In this document: positions 17,971 through 31,256 of the stretch, one piece after another | Position numbering within the stretch: the first letter of the stretch is position 1 | How the letters are laid out: each line of letters begins with the position of its first letter | Source of the DNA: Pararhizobium sp. IMCC3301 | GTDB lineage: Bacteria > Pseudomonadota > Alphaproteobacteria > Rhizobiales > GCA-2746425 | Assembly: GCF_030758315.1 (NCBI RefSeq) | Contig: NZ_CP132336.1 | Span: forward strand, 868,001 to 932,000 | DNA: 64,000 bases | Reading direction: 5' to 3' | Program-made: the position numbers and the translations under genes | The notes under the pieces: model-generated | Told to the model about the DNA's origin: nothing | The model's database searches: none | Seen by the model: only the letters and a program-made list of their open reading frames with translations

Positions 17971-19122
17971 TTGGATGATCCGCTTTCAGTACTGGTTGTC
18001 GGCGGCGGCATTGGCGGCCTGACGTCGGCTCTGGCGCTGTCGCGTCAAGGCTGCCGCGTTTCTGTCTATGAGCAGGCGAAAGCCTTCCGTCCTGTCGGAG
18101 CCGGCCTGCAATTATCGTCCAACGCACTTTCGGTGCTGGAACGGATTGGTCTGCCCATGGGGCGGCAGAACGGCATAGAAATCGAAAAGACCGAAGTGCG
18201 CGACGGCATTACCGGCCGGCTGATCACGCGCATTGCAACTCCGGAAAATCGCCACACAATTGTCCTGTCCCGCGCAGAATTGCAGGCCAGGCTGCTGGCG
18301 GCGGTGGCAGCGGATGCAGCGATCGAGCTGCACACCGGGGCACAAATGGTCGACATTCTGGACGGCAAGAAACTTGTTTCCCTGACCCTGGCCGACGGCA
18401 CCATGAGATCGGGCGACGCGCTGATCGGTGCCGACGGCGCCTGGTCGCAGACACGCAGGTTTGTCAATACCGCAAGGCCGGATTACTCGGGGCGTATCGC
18501 CTGGCGCACGGTCATGCCGCTGTCTGCAGTTCCATCGGATATCAGCCGCCACACTGTCACTTTGTGGCTTGCACCCGGCGCCCATCTTGTTACCTATCCG
18601 ATTGATAAAGGTGCTGCATTCAATGCGGTCGCTATCACTCAAGGGGACTGGCAGGCAGAGGGCTGGTCGCAGCCCGGAGCGATGACGGATCTGGCACTTG
18701 CTTTCGCCCGATGGCACAGCCCTGTCCAGCAGCTGGTGCAGTCGACCGGGAACTGGCTCAAATGGGCACTCTGCACCATTGACCCTGGTATGAGTTGGAC
18801 CAAGGGCCGCATTGCTCTGCTCGGTGATGCGGCCCACGCCATGGTGCCCTTCATGGCGCAGGGCGCTGGCATGAGCATTGAAGATGCCTGGGTGCTGGCG
18901 CAGCAACTCGGCCGCACAACGCCGCAGGAAGTCGGCGGAGCGCTGCAAAAATATCAAACGGGCCGTCAGGACCGGGTGACAAGAGTTTGGGATACCTCTA
19001 TGCAGCAGGGCAAGATCTATCACCTCGACGGCACCCTGCGCCTCTGCCGCAACGCTGTGATGCAAACCGGTGGGCGTTTTTTGAAAAGCCGATACAACTG
19101 GATTTATGACTGGCAGGGATAA
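17971..19122 (+). CDS. FAD-dependent monooxygenase (salicylate hydroxylase-like)
   Basis: 383 residues of the class A flavoprotein monooxygenase family. The FAD dinucleotide motif is VLVVGGGIGGLTSALALSRQ, the DG motif lies in LIGADGAWSQTR, and the second FAD site is GRIALLGDAAHAMVPFMAQG. It could hydroxylate an aromatic or a quinone precursor; I cannot separate those by eye. The start is a TTG at 17971, because no in-frame ATG allows the complete Rossmann motif. Confidence 0.82.
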   Translation: MDDPLSVLVVGGGIGGLTSALALSRQGCRVSVYEQAKAFRPVGAGLQLSSNALSVLERIGLPMGRQNGIEIEKTEVRDGITGRLITRIATPENRHTIVLSRAELQARLLAAVAADAAIELHTGAQMVDILDGKKLVSLTLADGTMRSGDALIGADGAWSQTRRFVNTARPDYSGRIAWRTVMPLSAVPSDISRHTVTLWLAPGAHLVTYPIDKGAAFNAVAITQGDWQAEGWSQPGAMTDLALAFARWHSPVQQLVQSTGNWLKWALCTIDPGMSWTKGRIALLGDAAHAMVPFMAQGAGMSIEDAWVLAQQLGRTTPQEVGGALQKYQTGRQDRVTRVWDTSMQQGKIYHLDGTLRLCRNAVMQTGGRFLKSRYNWIYDWQG

Positions 19123-19188
19123 ACCCTCAATTTCCGCCGCTTGGGCCATTCGTTTACAGCTCCATGACTGAAAGAAATCCGCATCAGC

Positions 19189-20229
19189 ATGAAAACATTT
19201 GAAATCGACAAAGCGTTTGAGATTGTTTCCGGGCAGCCGCGTCGAAATGACACAAGCGTGTTCGCGGTTGTCAGAGATGAGATGTATTTTCTGCCCGCAT
19301 TTCTCGATCACTACCGAGGCCTGGGATATGATCAGTTCGTATTTCTCGATGATTTTTCAGAAGATGGAACCTTTGAATATCTGCTCGATCAGCGCGACTG
19401 TGTCGTGTTGAGAAGCAGTTACAGATATGGCGAACCGATCAAGACCGACCATTTCAAAAAAGGCAAACTCAACCGCGCCGGGATTTATCTGAAATATCTG
19501 ATCCAGACGATGCTGTTCGAGGAGCAATACATAACCCACGTCGATGCGGATGAATTCCTGATTTTACCAAACCGGTTCAAAGTCATTTCAGATTTGGTCG
19601 ATTATCTGAAAACCAACGACATCAAGTCGATACACGCCAGCTCCATCGAATTTTTTCCCGAACATATCAGTGCAATCAACAGCGATCTTGCTCCGCAAAC
19701 CTTTGCCGAGATTTTGAACCACTGCCCGTTCTTTGACAACACGAAGCTGCTGGAACTGCGCTCATCAGCAAATCATCGTGACGTCGCCAAAATTACAGGA
19801 CAATCAGCATCCAGCCGATTGTTTGAACGGGAATCAATCAAGGATCTGAGATTGCCATGGGCGGATATTCCGCAATTTCTGCTGAAGCGGCTTCCTCTCA
19901 AAACCGCCCAGAGTCATGTCATCAAGACGCCAATTGCATTCAGAGATAAAGACTCCAAAATGGCAGGCTCGCACTATGCCAATGTACCAGCCAGTGCCAA
20001 AGTTTCCGTTGCTATGGCGCATTTTGTGTTCACGTCTAATCTGCCGGCAAAAATCGCAAATTCTCTGGCCTGGAAATCTCATGCTCGCGGAGCAACCAAA
20101 TACGTGTCCTACTCAAAACTGTTGAAAGCAATGGAAATCGGCAACGGATCGTTTCTGGGACCTCAGTCAGAGCGGTTTGTGGATGTCAGACAGCTTGAAG
20201 AAACCGGCTTGATTGTAAAGCCGAATTGA
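19189..20229 (+). CDS. Glycosyltransferase family 2-like protein (Glyco_tranf_2_4 type)
   Basis: 346 residues. The opening VVRDEMYFLPAFLDHYRGLG and DQFVFLDDFSEDGTFEYLL match the 'nucleotide-diphospho-sugar transferase' group in which a conserved RNE/RDE segment replaces the usual VxxYN. The metal-binding DxD is in THVDADEFLI. Such enzymes usually modify surface polysaccharide. No polysaccharide cluster surrounds it, so the acceptor is unknown. Confidence 0.8.
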   Translation: MKTFEIDKAFEIVSGQPRRNDTSVFAVVRDEMYFLPAFLDHYRGLGYDQFVFLDDFSEDGTFEYLLDQRDCVVLRSSYRYGEPIKTDHFKKGKLNRAGIYLKYLIQTMLFEEQYITHVDADEFLILPNRFKVISDLVDYLKTNDIKSIHASSIEFFPEHISAINSDLAPQTFAEILNHCPFFDNTKLLELRSSANHRDVAKITGQSASSRLFERESIKDLRLPWADIPQFLLKRLPLKTAQSHVIKTPIAFRDKDSKMAGSHYANVPASAKVSVAMAHFVFTSNLPAKIANSLAWKSHARGATKYVSYSKLLKAMEIGNGSFLGPQSERFVDVRQLEETGLIVKPN

Positions 20230-20257
20230 TGGCGCAGCAAAGGCAGTTCAGATCGTG

Positions 20258-20986
20258 ATGTACCCGGCTCTCAAACACCGCTTGCCCATGATTGATGCGT
20301 TGCGCGGTGCTGCGCTGATCGGAATGATCGTCTATCATGCCGGCTGGAACCTGGATACCTTCCAGTTTACCGAACTCGGCGTCACCAGCGCACCAGGCTG
20401 GATTGGATTTGCCAGGCTCATCGCCGGCAGTTTCGTGATGCTTTCGGGCGTGTCGCTGGTGCTGGCAGATGCCGCCGGGCACGACGCAAACCTCAAGCTT
20501 TGGCGCATCGGCAAGGTCGCAATAGCCGCTCTGCTCGTCACCATCGCCACCTATTTCATTTTCCCCGAAACGTTCGTGTATTTCGGCATATTGCATCTCA
20601 TTGCGCTGTCGGGCCTGCTGGCCTGGCCGCTGTTGCGTCTGCACTGGCTTGTCGTTTTCGGCCTTGCGCTGGGAATTGTCATCATCAACCAGACGGTCGC
20701 GCTTGAATTTGCCGATACGCGCTGGCTTGCCTGGATCGGGATCAGCCGGTTTGTCCCGCCGGCCAATGATTATGTGCCGATCATTCCATGGTTTGCCGTG
20801 GTGCTGCTCGGTATTCCCCTCGGCCATATGATATTAAGCCAGGTCTGGCTGCAAAATCTGCTCGCCGCTAATCCACGATGGCTCGTGCCGCTCGGCTGGA
20901 TGGGTCGCTACAGCCTGATTATCTATCTGATCCATCAGCCGATTTTATTCGGCATGGCATCAACAGCCTATTATCTCACTCGATAA
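20258..20986 (+). CDS. DUF1624 / heparan-alpha-glucosaminide N-acetyltransferase-like membrane protein
   Basis: 242 residues with about seven membrane helices. The family signature is at the N-terminus (RLPMIDALRGAALIGMIVYHAGWN). These proteins resemble the acyltransferase catalytic domain of HGSNAT and are poorly characterised in bacteria. The last 11 bp overlap the 3' end of the convergent acyl-CoA synthetase gene. ATG at 20258; a GTG one codon earlier is also possible. Confidence 0.82.
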   Translation: MYPALKHRLPMIDALRGAALIGMIVYHAGWNLDTFQFTELGVTSAPGWIGFARLIAGSFVMLSGVSLVLADAAGHDANLKLWRIGKVAIAALLVTIATYFIFPETFVYFGILHLIALSGLLAWPLLRLHWLVVFGLALGIVIINQTVALEFADTRWLAWIGISRFVPPANDYVPIIPWFAVVLLGIPLGHMILSQVWLQNLLAANPRWLVPLGWMGRYSLIIYLIHQPILFGMASTAYYLTR

Positions 20987-22583
20987 CCAACTGCTGGATA
21001 CCGGCATAATCCAGTTTTCCTGTCCCAAGCACCGGCAATTCCTTCACGATGATGAATTTTTTTGGCATCATCAATTCCGGGACACCGTTGATCTTCGCCC
21101 ATTTGACAAGCCGTTTCATATCCGGATCGGTCTTATCAGTGACAAGAACCAGTGCCTCGCCTTTCGAGGTGTGATCAATCGCCACCACCGCGTGATTGTG
21201 CTCGGGCCAGACCTGCGCAATATTGGCTTCCACAGCACCCAGGGAGATCATCTCTCCACCGATTTTGGCAAAGCGCTTCGCCCGTCCCTGTATGGTGATA
21301 AAGCCGTCTTCATCGAAATCAACAATGTCGCCTGTGTCATGCCAACCGGCTGTCGTCGGCTCCAGCAGGCCCGGTGCCTCGTGGCGCATATAGCCGCGCA
21401 TGATATTGGGGCCCTTGACATGCAGCCGCCCTCCCGATTTCAGGCCGGGGATCGGCTCGATGCGATATTTCATGCCGGGCATCAAACGCCCGACTGAGCC
21501 ATCCTTGTGGTGCTCTTCGGTATTGGCGGAAATCACCGGCGCGCATTCCGTAGCGCCGTAGCCTTCCAGCAGCCAGAGGCCGAATTTATCCATCCAGAGT
21601 TTCCGGGTCGCTTCCTTGACCCGCTCCGCACCCAGCACAACCAGCGTCAGATTGGCAAAGTCATCCTGGCTCGCCACGCGTCCCCACCCTGCGGCAAATG
21701 TATCCGTTCCAACCAGAATATCGCAGCCGGACGCCTTCACTTCCGCCGGAATTTGTTTGTAGTGCAGCGGTGAAGGATAGAGATAGGTCCGCAACCCGGC
21801 CACAACCGGCGCAATAAATCCCACAGTCAGGCCGAAGGAATGAAACACCGGCAGCGGATTGAAGATCGCCCGGGTTTCATCAATCTTTTCAGTTTTCAGG
21901 AACTGTTCGCAATTCGCCAGCACCCCCATATGGCTGAGCGCGACACCTTTTGGCACACCCTCGGAGCCAGAGGTAAACAGCATCACCGCAGTATCGCTTG
22001 GCACAACGCGGCGGCGTTCAAAACGCTGTCTGGCCCGTTTCGCATGCCACGCTCCGCGCAGCTTGTCGAATGTGCCGATGCTGTCGCGCAGATCTTCAGT
22101 CCACACAACTTGAACCTGGTCTTTCAGACCTTCAATAAGATCCTCCAACCCGGCCTGCTCAATGAATTTTCGCGACGTTACCATGGTTTCCATGCGCGTC
22201 GTCCTGCACGCCGCCAGCAGGTTTTTCAGACCGCTTGAAAAATTCAGCATGGCCGGAACCCGGCCACTGCACTGGAGCCCGAAAAAAACCGCAGCCAAGC
22301 CAGCAACATTCGGCAACATCAGCCCGAACCGCTCGCCCGGGGCGGAAAGCTTTTCCAGTTTGCTGCCAAGAATAGTTGCTTCCAGAATCAGCCGATCATA
22401 GCTCACCGGCACGCGGTCGCTGTCCTCCACCACAATGCGCTCGCCACCCCAGCGATCACGCGCATCCAGCAGAGCTTCAAACAGAGTTTTATTCCAGGCC
22501 GCAGAATCCAGCGTGACATAGGCCGTCGCCGGACTTTGTTTGGTTACCGGCGCCAGCACAGACATCGCTTTTGGCTTTTTCAT
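20976..22583 (-). CDS. AMP-dependent synthetase/ligase (acyl-CoA or acyl-ACP synthetase-like)
   Basis: 535 residues of the ANL superfamily. P-loop LFTSGSEGVPKGV, motif A8 (WHDTGDIVDFDEDGF) and the C-terminal Lys in LPVLGTGKLDY are all present. The pattern resembles the acyl-ACP synthetase half of Aas, so activation of a fatty acid for membrane lipid turnover is a reasonable guess. Its convergent neighbour is a membrane acyltransferase-like gene, but no partner relationship is shown. Confidence 0.85.
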   Translation of the reverse strand: MKKPKAMSVLAPVTKQSPATAYVTLDSAAWNKTLFEALLDARDRWGGERIVVEDSDRVPVSYDRLILEATILGSKLEKLSAPGERFGLMLPNVAGLAAVFFGLQCSGRVPAMLNFSSGLKNLLAACRTTRMETMVTSRKFIEQAGLEDLIEGLKDQVQVVWTEDLRDSIGTFDKLRGAWHAKRARQRFERRRVVPSDTAVMLFTSGSEGVPKGVALSHMGVLANCEQFLKTEKIDETRAIFNPLPVFHSFGLTVGFIAPVVAGLRTYLYPSPLHYKQIPAEVKASGCDILVGTDTFAAGWGRVASQDDFANLTLVVLGAERVKEATRKLWMDKFGLWLLEGYGATECAPVISANTEEHHKDGSVGRLMPGMKYRIEPIPGLKSGGRLHVKGPNIMRGYMRHEAPGLLEPTTAGWHDTGDIVDFDEDGFITIQGRAKRFAKIGGEMISLGAVEANIAQVWPEHNHAVVAIDHTSKGEALVLVTDKTDPDMKRLVKWAKINGVPELMMPKKFIIVKELPVLGTGKLDYAGIQQLVIE

Positions 22584-22688
22584 AATTCAATCATTCAGAG
22601 TCTCAAAAAGCCGTTTATCCTGACAATGAAGATGGTGTTTTACCACGCCGATGGCAAGCTCACTCCTTCTCATATACCGCCGGCAAAT

Positions 22689-26390
<3,702 letters not shown>

Positions 26391-26394
<4 letters not shown>

Positions 26395-28490
26395 GTGGTT
26401 TGCTCGTCGGACTTCGCAACCAGTCCGATGACCGACCGTCCCTGCGAGGTAATCGTGTCACCGCCCGTCTTGCAGAACGGGAAAACATCGGTTGCGGCCG
26501 TATCAAACGCACAGACCCAGTGCTGACCTTGGGGCGTGTCCGGCAGTTTGACTTCGGCGGTTTCCTCGTCGCGATTGAAAATCAGAAACACAACATCCCC
26601 GTCACTCTCTCCGGGGGCGGCTTCTGCCGAACAGCGCAGGGTCAGGCAGAACCGGGATAACCCCGGATCACGCCATTGCATCGGCCCACCGCGAAAATCA
26701 GTCCACTCCACATCCGGGTGGCCGTCGGCAGGCCGCTCCGCACCATGCAGAAACCGGCTTTGCCGCAGTGATTTATGGTCACGGCGGAATTGCGACAGCT
26801 GGTGGACGAATTCCAGCAATTCCTCATCCGGATTCTCCCAGTTCACCCAGCCAATCGGATTATCCTGGCAATAGGCGTTGTTGTTGCCCTGTTGCGAATT
26901 GCCAATTTCGTCGCCGGCCAGCAACATCGGAGTGCCCTGGGACAGGAACAGCGTTGCCAGGATGTTTCTCTGGCGCTTTGAGCGGCGTCTGCGGATTTCA
27001 GGATCGTCGGTTTCGCCCTCAACGCCGCCATTGTCGCTGAGGTTTGAATGATGCCCGTCAGCGCCGTTCTCGCCATTGGCTTCATTGTGGCGCTCATTGT
27101 AGCGCGTCACATCAGCCAAGGTGAAGCCATCATGAGACGTCACGAAATTGACAGACGACCAGGCCCGGCGGCCATCCTTGTCGAATTGACCGGCAGAGCC
27201 CAGAAGCCGTGCCCCGAGTTCCTGGGCACTGTGACTGTCCCCGCGCCAGTAACGCCGCACCGTGTCCCGAAAGCCATCATTCCATTCGGAAAATTCAGAC
27301 GGAAATTCGCCGAGACGGTAGCCGCCGGGACCTACATCCCAGGGTTCGGCAATCAGGCGGACATCGGACAGCACCGGATCCTGGCGTAAGGCGTCGAAGA
27401 AACCGCCATAGCGATCAAAACCATGATCTTCCCGGGCAAGTGTAGTGGCAAGATCAAAGCGAAACCCGTCAACGCCCATCTGCTGCACCCAGAAGCGCAG
27501 ACTGTCCATCACCATCCGCAGCACCTGAGGGTGTGCCACATTCAACGTGTTGCCACAGCCGGTATCATTGACATAGTAACGCGGCTGGCCGGAAATCAGT
27601 CGGTAATAGGACGCATTGTCAAGGCCGCGGTAACTCAGGGTCGGGCCGCGGTGATCGCCTTCCGCAGTGTGGTTGTAGACCACATCCAGAATGACCTTGA
27701 TGTTATGAGCGTGAAACTTGCGCACCATGTTGCGAAAGCCCAGCAGGCCCTGCGGCCCGTAGTAGCGCGGCTCCGGAGCAAAGAAGCCGATTGTGTTGTA
27801 GCCCCAATAATTGCGCAGGCCCCGGTCCACCAGAAACCCGTCATCGATGAATGAATGGACCGGAAGCAGTTCGACAGCGGTCACACCAAGCTTCTGCAAA
27901 TGCTCCAGCATGGCGTCCGAAGCCAGCCCTTCATAGGTACCTTTGACCGCCTCGGGCACGGATGGATGCTCCTGGGTGAGGCCCTTGACGTGGGCCTCAT
28001 AGATCAATGCATCGTGCCAGTCGCAATCGGGACGTTCCTCAATTCTCGAAAACAGCTCCGGGTCGGATATGACTGATTTGGGCACCACAGAAGCGCTGTC
28101 GCGCTCGTCGAATGACAGATCCAGTTTGTCGGATTTTCTGTCGTATCCCAGAATCAGATCAGAGTTCGGCCAGGTTCCGCGCAATTCCCTTGTATAAGGG
28201 TCCATCAGCAGTTTGTTGGGATTGAAGCGATGGCCCTGGTCGGGTGCATAAGTGCCGTGAGCGCGAAACCCGTACAGGGTTCCAGGTGCCAGACCCGGTG
28301 CATATCCGTGCCAGACATGGCCGGTGCGCTCCGGCAGCGGCACACGATCGGTTTCCACCACACCACTATCGGAAAAAATGCACAAATCGATCTGTGTCGC
28401 ATGTGCTGAAAACACGGCAAAATTCGTTCCATTGCCATCATGACGGGCGCCAAGATGGTTCGGCGTTCCCGGGAGAAGTTGAAGAGTCAT
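26391..28490 (-). CDS. glgX: Glycogen debranching enzyme (GH13)
   Basis: 699 residues. Hydrolyses alpha-1,6 branches of phosphorylase-limit dextrin. N-terminal CBM48 (about 1-130), then the GH13 barrel with VILDVVYNHTAEG, GFRFDLATTLARE (nucleophile Asp), LIAEPWDVGPGGY (acid/base Glu) and FVTSHDGFTLAD. The ATG at 28490 overlaps the glgA stop as ATGA. Part of the degradative half of the glycogen operon. Confidence 0.94.
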
Positions 28491-29956
28491 GGTTGGATTT
28501 CTTTACCAGTGCCGGAGATGCCGGGAGCCAGAGTTTCATAAAGCGTCTTGTAGGCTGCAGCCGAGCTATCCCAGCCAACCGGGTATTTCATTGCACTGAG
28601 CATCATCCGGTGCCAGGTATCGGGGAGTGCAAACAAATCGCAAGCCCGGTGGATCGCGACGCACAGATTGTCAGCATTCACCGGCGAAAAGGTAAGTCCG
28701 GTTGCCCGTTTGGATTTCAGACTGGCGGCATCGGCATTGACAACCGTATCAGCCAGCCCCCCTGTCTTTGCGACAACCGGCAGCGTGCCATAGCGCAAGC
28801 CATATAGCTGGGTCAGCCCGCAAGGTTCGAACCGCGATGGCACCAGAATGGCATCACTGCCGCCCTGCAGCAGATGCGACAGTCTTTCATCATATCCGAT
28901 GATGCATCCCACCGAACCGGCATACTCGTCTGCGGCTTTTCTGAAACCATCTTCAAGTTGCCTGTCGCCTGATCCGAGCAGTGCCAGTTGCGCACCGCGC
29001 TCGATCAGAACGGGCAGTGTTTCAAGCAGCAGATCAAGACCTTTCTGCGAGGTCAGACGGCTGATAACGCAGAACAATGGTGAGTCAGGTTTCGATTCCA
29101 GACCGAACCATTCTTCAATCACTTCGCGGTTTTTGGCGCGCCGTGTCAGACTGCGGGAGGAATAGGTCGCAGCAAGATTGGGATCGGTTTGCGGGTTCCA
29201 TACATCACGATCAATACCGTTCAATATGCCGCAAAGATCATCCCGGCGGGCTTGAAGCAACCCCTCCAGACCCATACCGAATTCCGCTGAAAGCAATTCA
29301 CGCGCATATGTCGGACTGACGGTTGTAATCTTGTCAGCGAGCGCAATTCCCGCCTTCATAAATCCCAGTTTGCCATAATATTCAATCGCTTCGTGATGAA
29401 ACAGCGCATCCGAAAGACCCAACTCGTGACGCACCGAACTGTCGAACAGGCCCTGAAAGGCAATGTTGTGAATCGTCATGACGCAACGCGGCACGCTGGC
29501 ATTGGCTTGTTTCAGGTAGGCAGGCACTAGGCCCGCCTGCCAGTCATGAGCGTTGATGACATCAGGTTTCCAGCCGCCTGCCCCGTCAACACCGATCCGC
29601 GCTGCCGTCAATGACAGGGCACCAAACCGCAGATAATTATCCGCCCAGTCATGTCCGTGTCCGTCCAGATAGATACTGCCCGGCCGATCATACAGATGCG
29701 GCGCATCAAGCAGCAGCATATCGAGGCCCTCGGCACGCACTGCGACAAGCCTGGCAGGGCCACCGAACAGCTTGTCCTGATGGTCGACGACCTTTCCGGC
29801 CTGCACCAGATTGCGAAGCGCCGGATAGGCCGGCAACAACACCTTCACTCCGACACCCAGTTCACCCAGGACTTTCGGAACAGCACCTATCACATCTGCC
29901 AGCCCGCCGGTTTTGATAAATGGCGCGCATTCCGAGGCTACGAACAGGACTTTCAT
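28487..29956 (-). CDS. glgA: Glycogen synthase (ADP-glucose type, GT5)
   Basis: 489 residues. Elongates alpha-1,4-glucan from ADP-glucose. The N-terminal KTGGLADVIGAVPK ADP-glucose loop and the C-terminal GGSDAILVPSRFEPCGLTQ (GT-B donor site) are clear. ATG at 29956, one base from the stop of glgC. Start chosen at MKVLFVASECAPF, the standard GlgA N-terminus. Confidence 0.95.
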   Translation of the reverse strand: MKVLFVASECAPFIKTGGLADVIGAVPKVLGELGVGVKVLLPAYPALRNLVQAGKVVDHQDKLFGGPARLVAVRAEGLDMLLLDAPHLYDRPGSIYLDGHGHDWADNYLRFGALSLTAARIGVDGAGGWKPDVINAHDWQAGLVPAYLKQANASVPRCVMTIHNIAFQGLFDSSVRHELGLSDALFHHEAIEYYGKLGFMKAGIALADKITTVSPTYARELLSAEFGMGLEGLLQARRDDLCGILNGIDRDVWNPQTDPNLAATYSSRSLTRRAKNREVIEEWFGLESKPDSPLFCVISRLTSQKGLDLLLETLPVLIERGAQLALLGSGDRQLEDGFRKAADEYAGSVGCIIGYDERLSHLLQGGSDAILVPSRFEPCGLTQLYGLRYGTLPVVAKTGGLADTVVNADAASLKSKRATGLTFSPVNADNLCVAIHRACDLFALPDTWHRMMLSAMKYPVGWDSSAAAYKTLYETLAPGISGTGKEIQP

Positions 29957-29957
29957 G

Positions 29958-31217
29958 TTACAATTCAAGCTTATCAATCATCGGTTTCGTAATCAGGCAT
30001 ATGCCGCCTTCTGAACGGCGGAACCGTTTTGCGTCCAGTTCCGGATCTTCCCCCACCACCAGACCGTCCGGAATCGAGACGCCCCGGTCGACCACCACAT
30101 TTGTCAGCCGCGCGTTGCGGCCAATATCAGCATAAGGCAAAGCCACCACACCATCCATCTTGGAAAATGAATGGGTCTTTACTCCGGTGAACAATAAACA
30201 CCGGTTGAGCTGAGAGCCGGACACGATACAACCACCCGACACCATGGAGGACAGGGCAAAGCCTTTTCTGCCTTCTTCATTATGGATGAATTTGGCTGAG
30301 GGAACCAGTTCAGAATAGGTCCAGATCGGCCACGAATTGTCGTACAAATCAAGTTCCGGGGTGAAATCCGTCAGATCGATATTGGCCTGCCAGAACGCAT
30401 CGACAGTTCCCACATCACGCCAGTAAGGCGAGGACTGGTTCGGGCTGCGCACACAGGAGCGGCTGAACGGATGAGCGATCGCCTTGCCGTTTTTAACAAT
30501 TGCAGGAATGATATCCTTGCCAAAATCATTGCTGGAACCCGGTTTCTCCGAATCCTGGCGCAATTGGTCAAACAGAAACTCCGTCTCAAAAACGTAGATT
30601 CCCATACTCGCAAGTGCCAGGTCCGGGTGGCCGGGCATGGCGGGCGGATCGGCAGGCTTTTCGATGAAATCGATGATGCGGTCATCCTCGCCCACATGCA
30701 TGACGCCAAATCCACTGGCCTCCATGCGCGGCACTTCAACGCAGCCAACAGTGACATCGGCACCGCTTTCCACGTGATGTTTGACCATCAGCGAGTAGTC
30801 CTGCTTGTAGATGTGGTCACCTGCCAGAATAATGATGTATTTGGGGTCGTAGCTTTCGATGATATCGAGGTTCTGGGTCACCGCATCGGCTGTGCCCTTG
30901 TACCAGTTTTCCTCGTCCAGCCGCTGCGAGGCCGGCAGGATATCCAGAGATTCATTGCGTTCAGCCCGGAAAAAACTCCAGCCGCGCTGCAGATGCCGGA
31001 TCAGGCTGTGCGCCTTGTACTGGGTGGCAACGCCAAGGTGCCGCATGCCGGAATTGACCGCATTGGAAAGTGCAAAATCGATGATCCGGCCCTTGCCGCC
31101 AAAATAGACAGCGGGTTTGGCCCGCCTTTCGGTCAGTTCCTGCAATCGGCTGCCGCGTCCGCCAGCCAGCACAAACGCCATGGTTTGCTGGGCAAGTCGT
31201 TGAGATTCGGTGTCCAT
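29958..31217 (-). CDS. glgC: Glucose-1-phosphate adenylyltransferase
   Basis: 419 residues. Makes ADP-glucose, the committed and usually allosterically controlled step of glycogen synthesis. Nucleotide loop [20 protein letters not shown], then [18 protein letters not shown] and [10 protein letters not shown]. The C-terminal beta-helix domain is complete. The ATG at 31217 has GGAGG about 9 bases upstream; a GTG at 31232 is an alternative. Confidence 0.95.
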   Translation of the reverse strand: MDTESQRLAQQTMAFVLAGGRGSRLQELTERRAKPAVYFGGKGRIIDFALSNAVNSGMRHLGVATQYKAHSLIRHLQRGWSFFRAERNESLDILPASQRLDEENWYKGTADAVTQNLDIIESYDPKYIIILAGDHIYKQDYSLMVKHHVESGADVTVGCVEVPRMEASGFGVMHVGEDDRIIDFIEKPADPPAMPGHPDLALASMGIYVFETEFLFDQLRQDSEKPGSSNDFGKDIIPAIVKNGKAIAHPFSRSCVRSPNQSSPYWRDVGTVDAFWQANIDLTDFTPELDLYDNSWPIWTYSELVPSAKFIHNEEGRKGFALSSMVSGGCIVSGSQLNRCLLFTGVKTHSFSKMDGVVALPYADIGRNARLTNVVVDRGVSIPDGLVVGEDPELDAKRFRRSEGGICLITKPMIDKLEL

Positions 31218-31256
31218 TTTGTTTTCCTCCACTTGAATGCGCCCTTCCCGGCTTTT

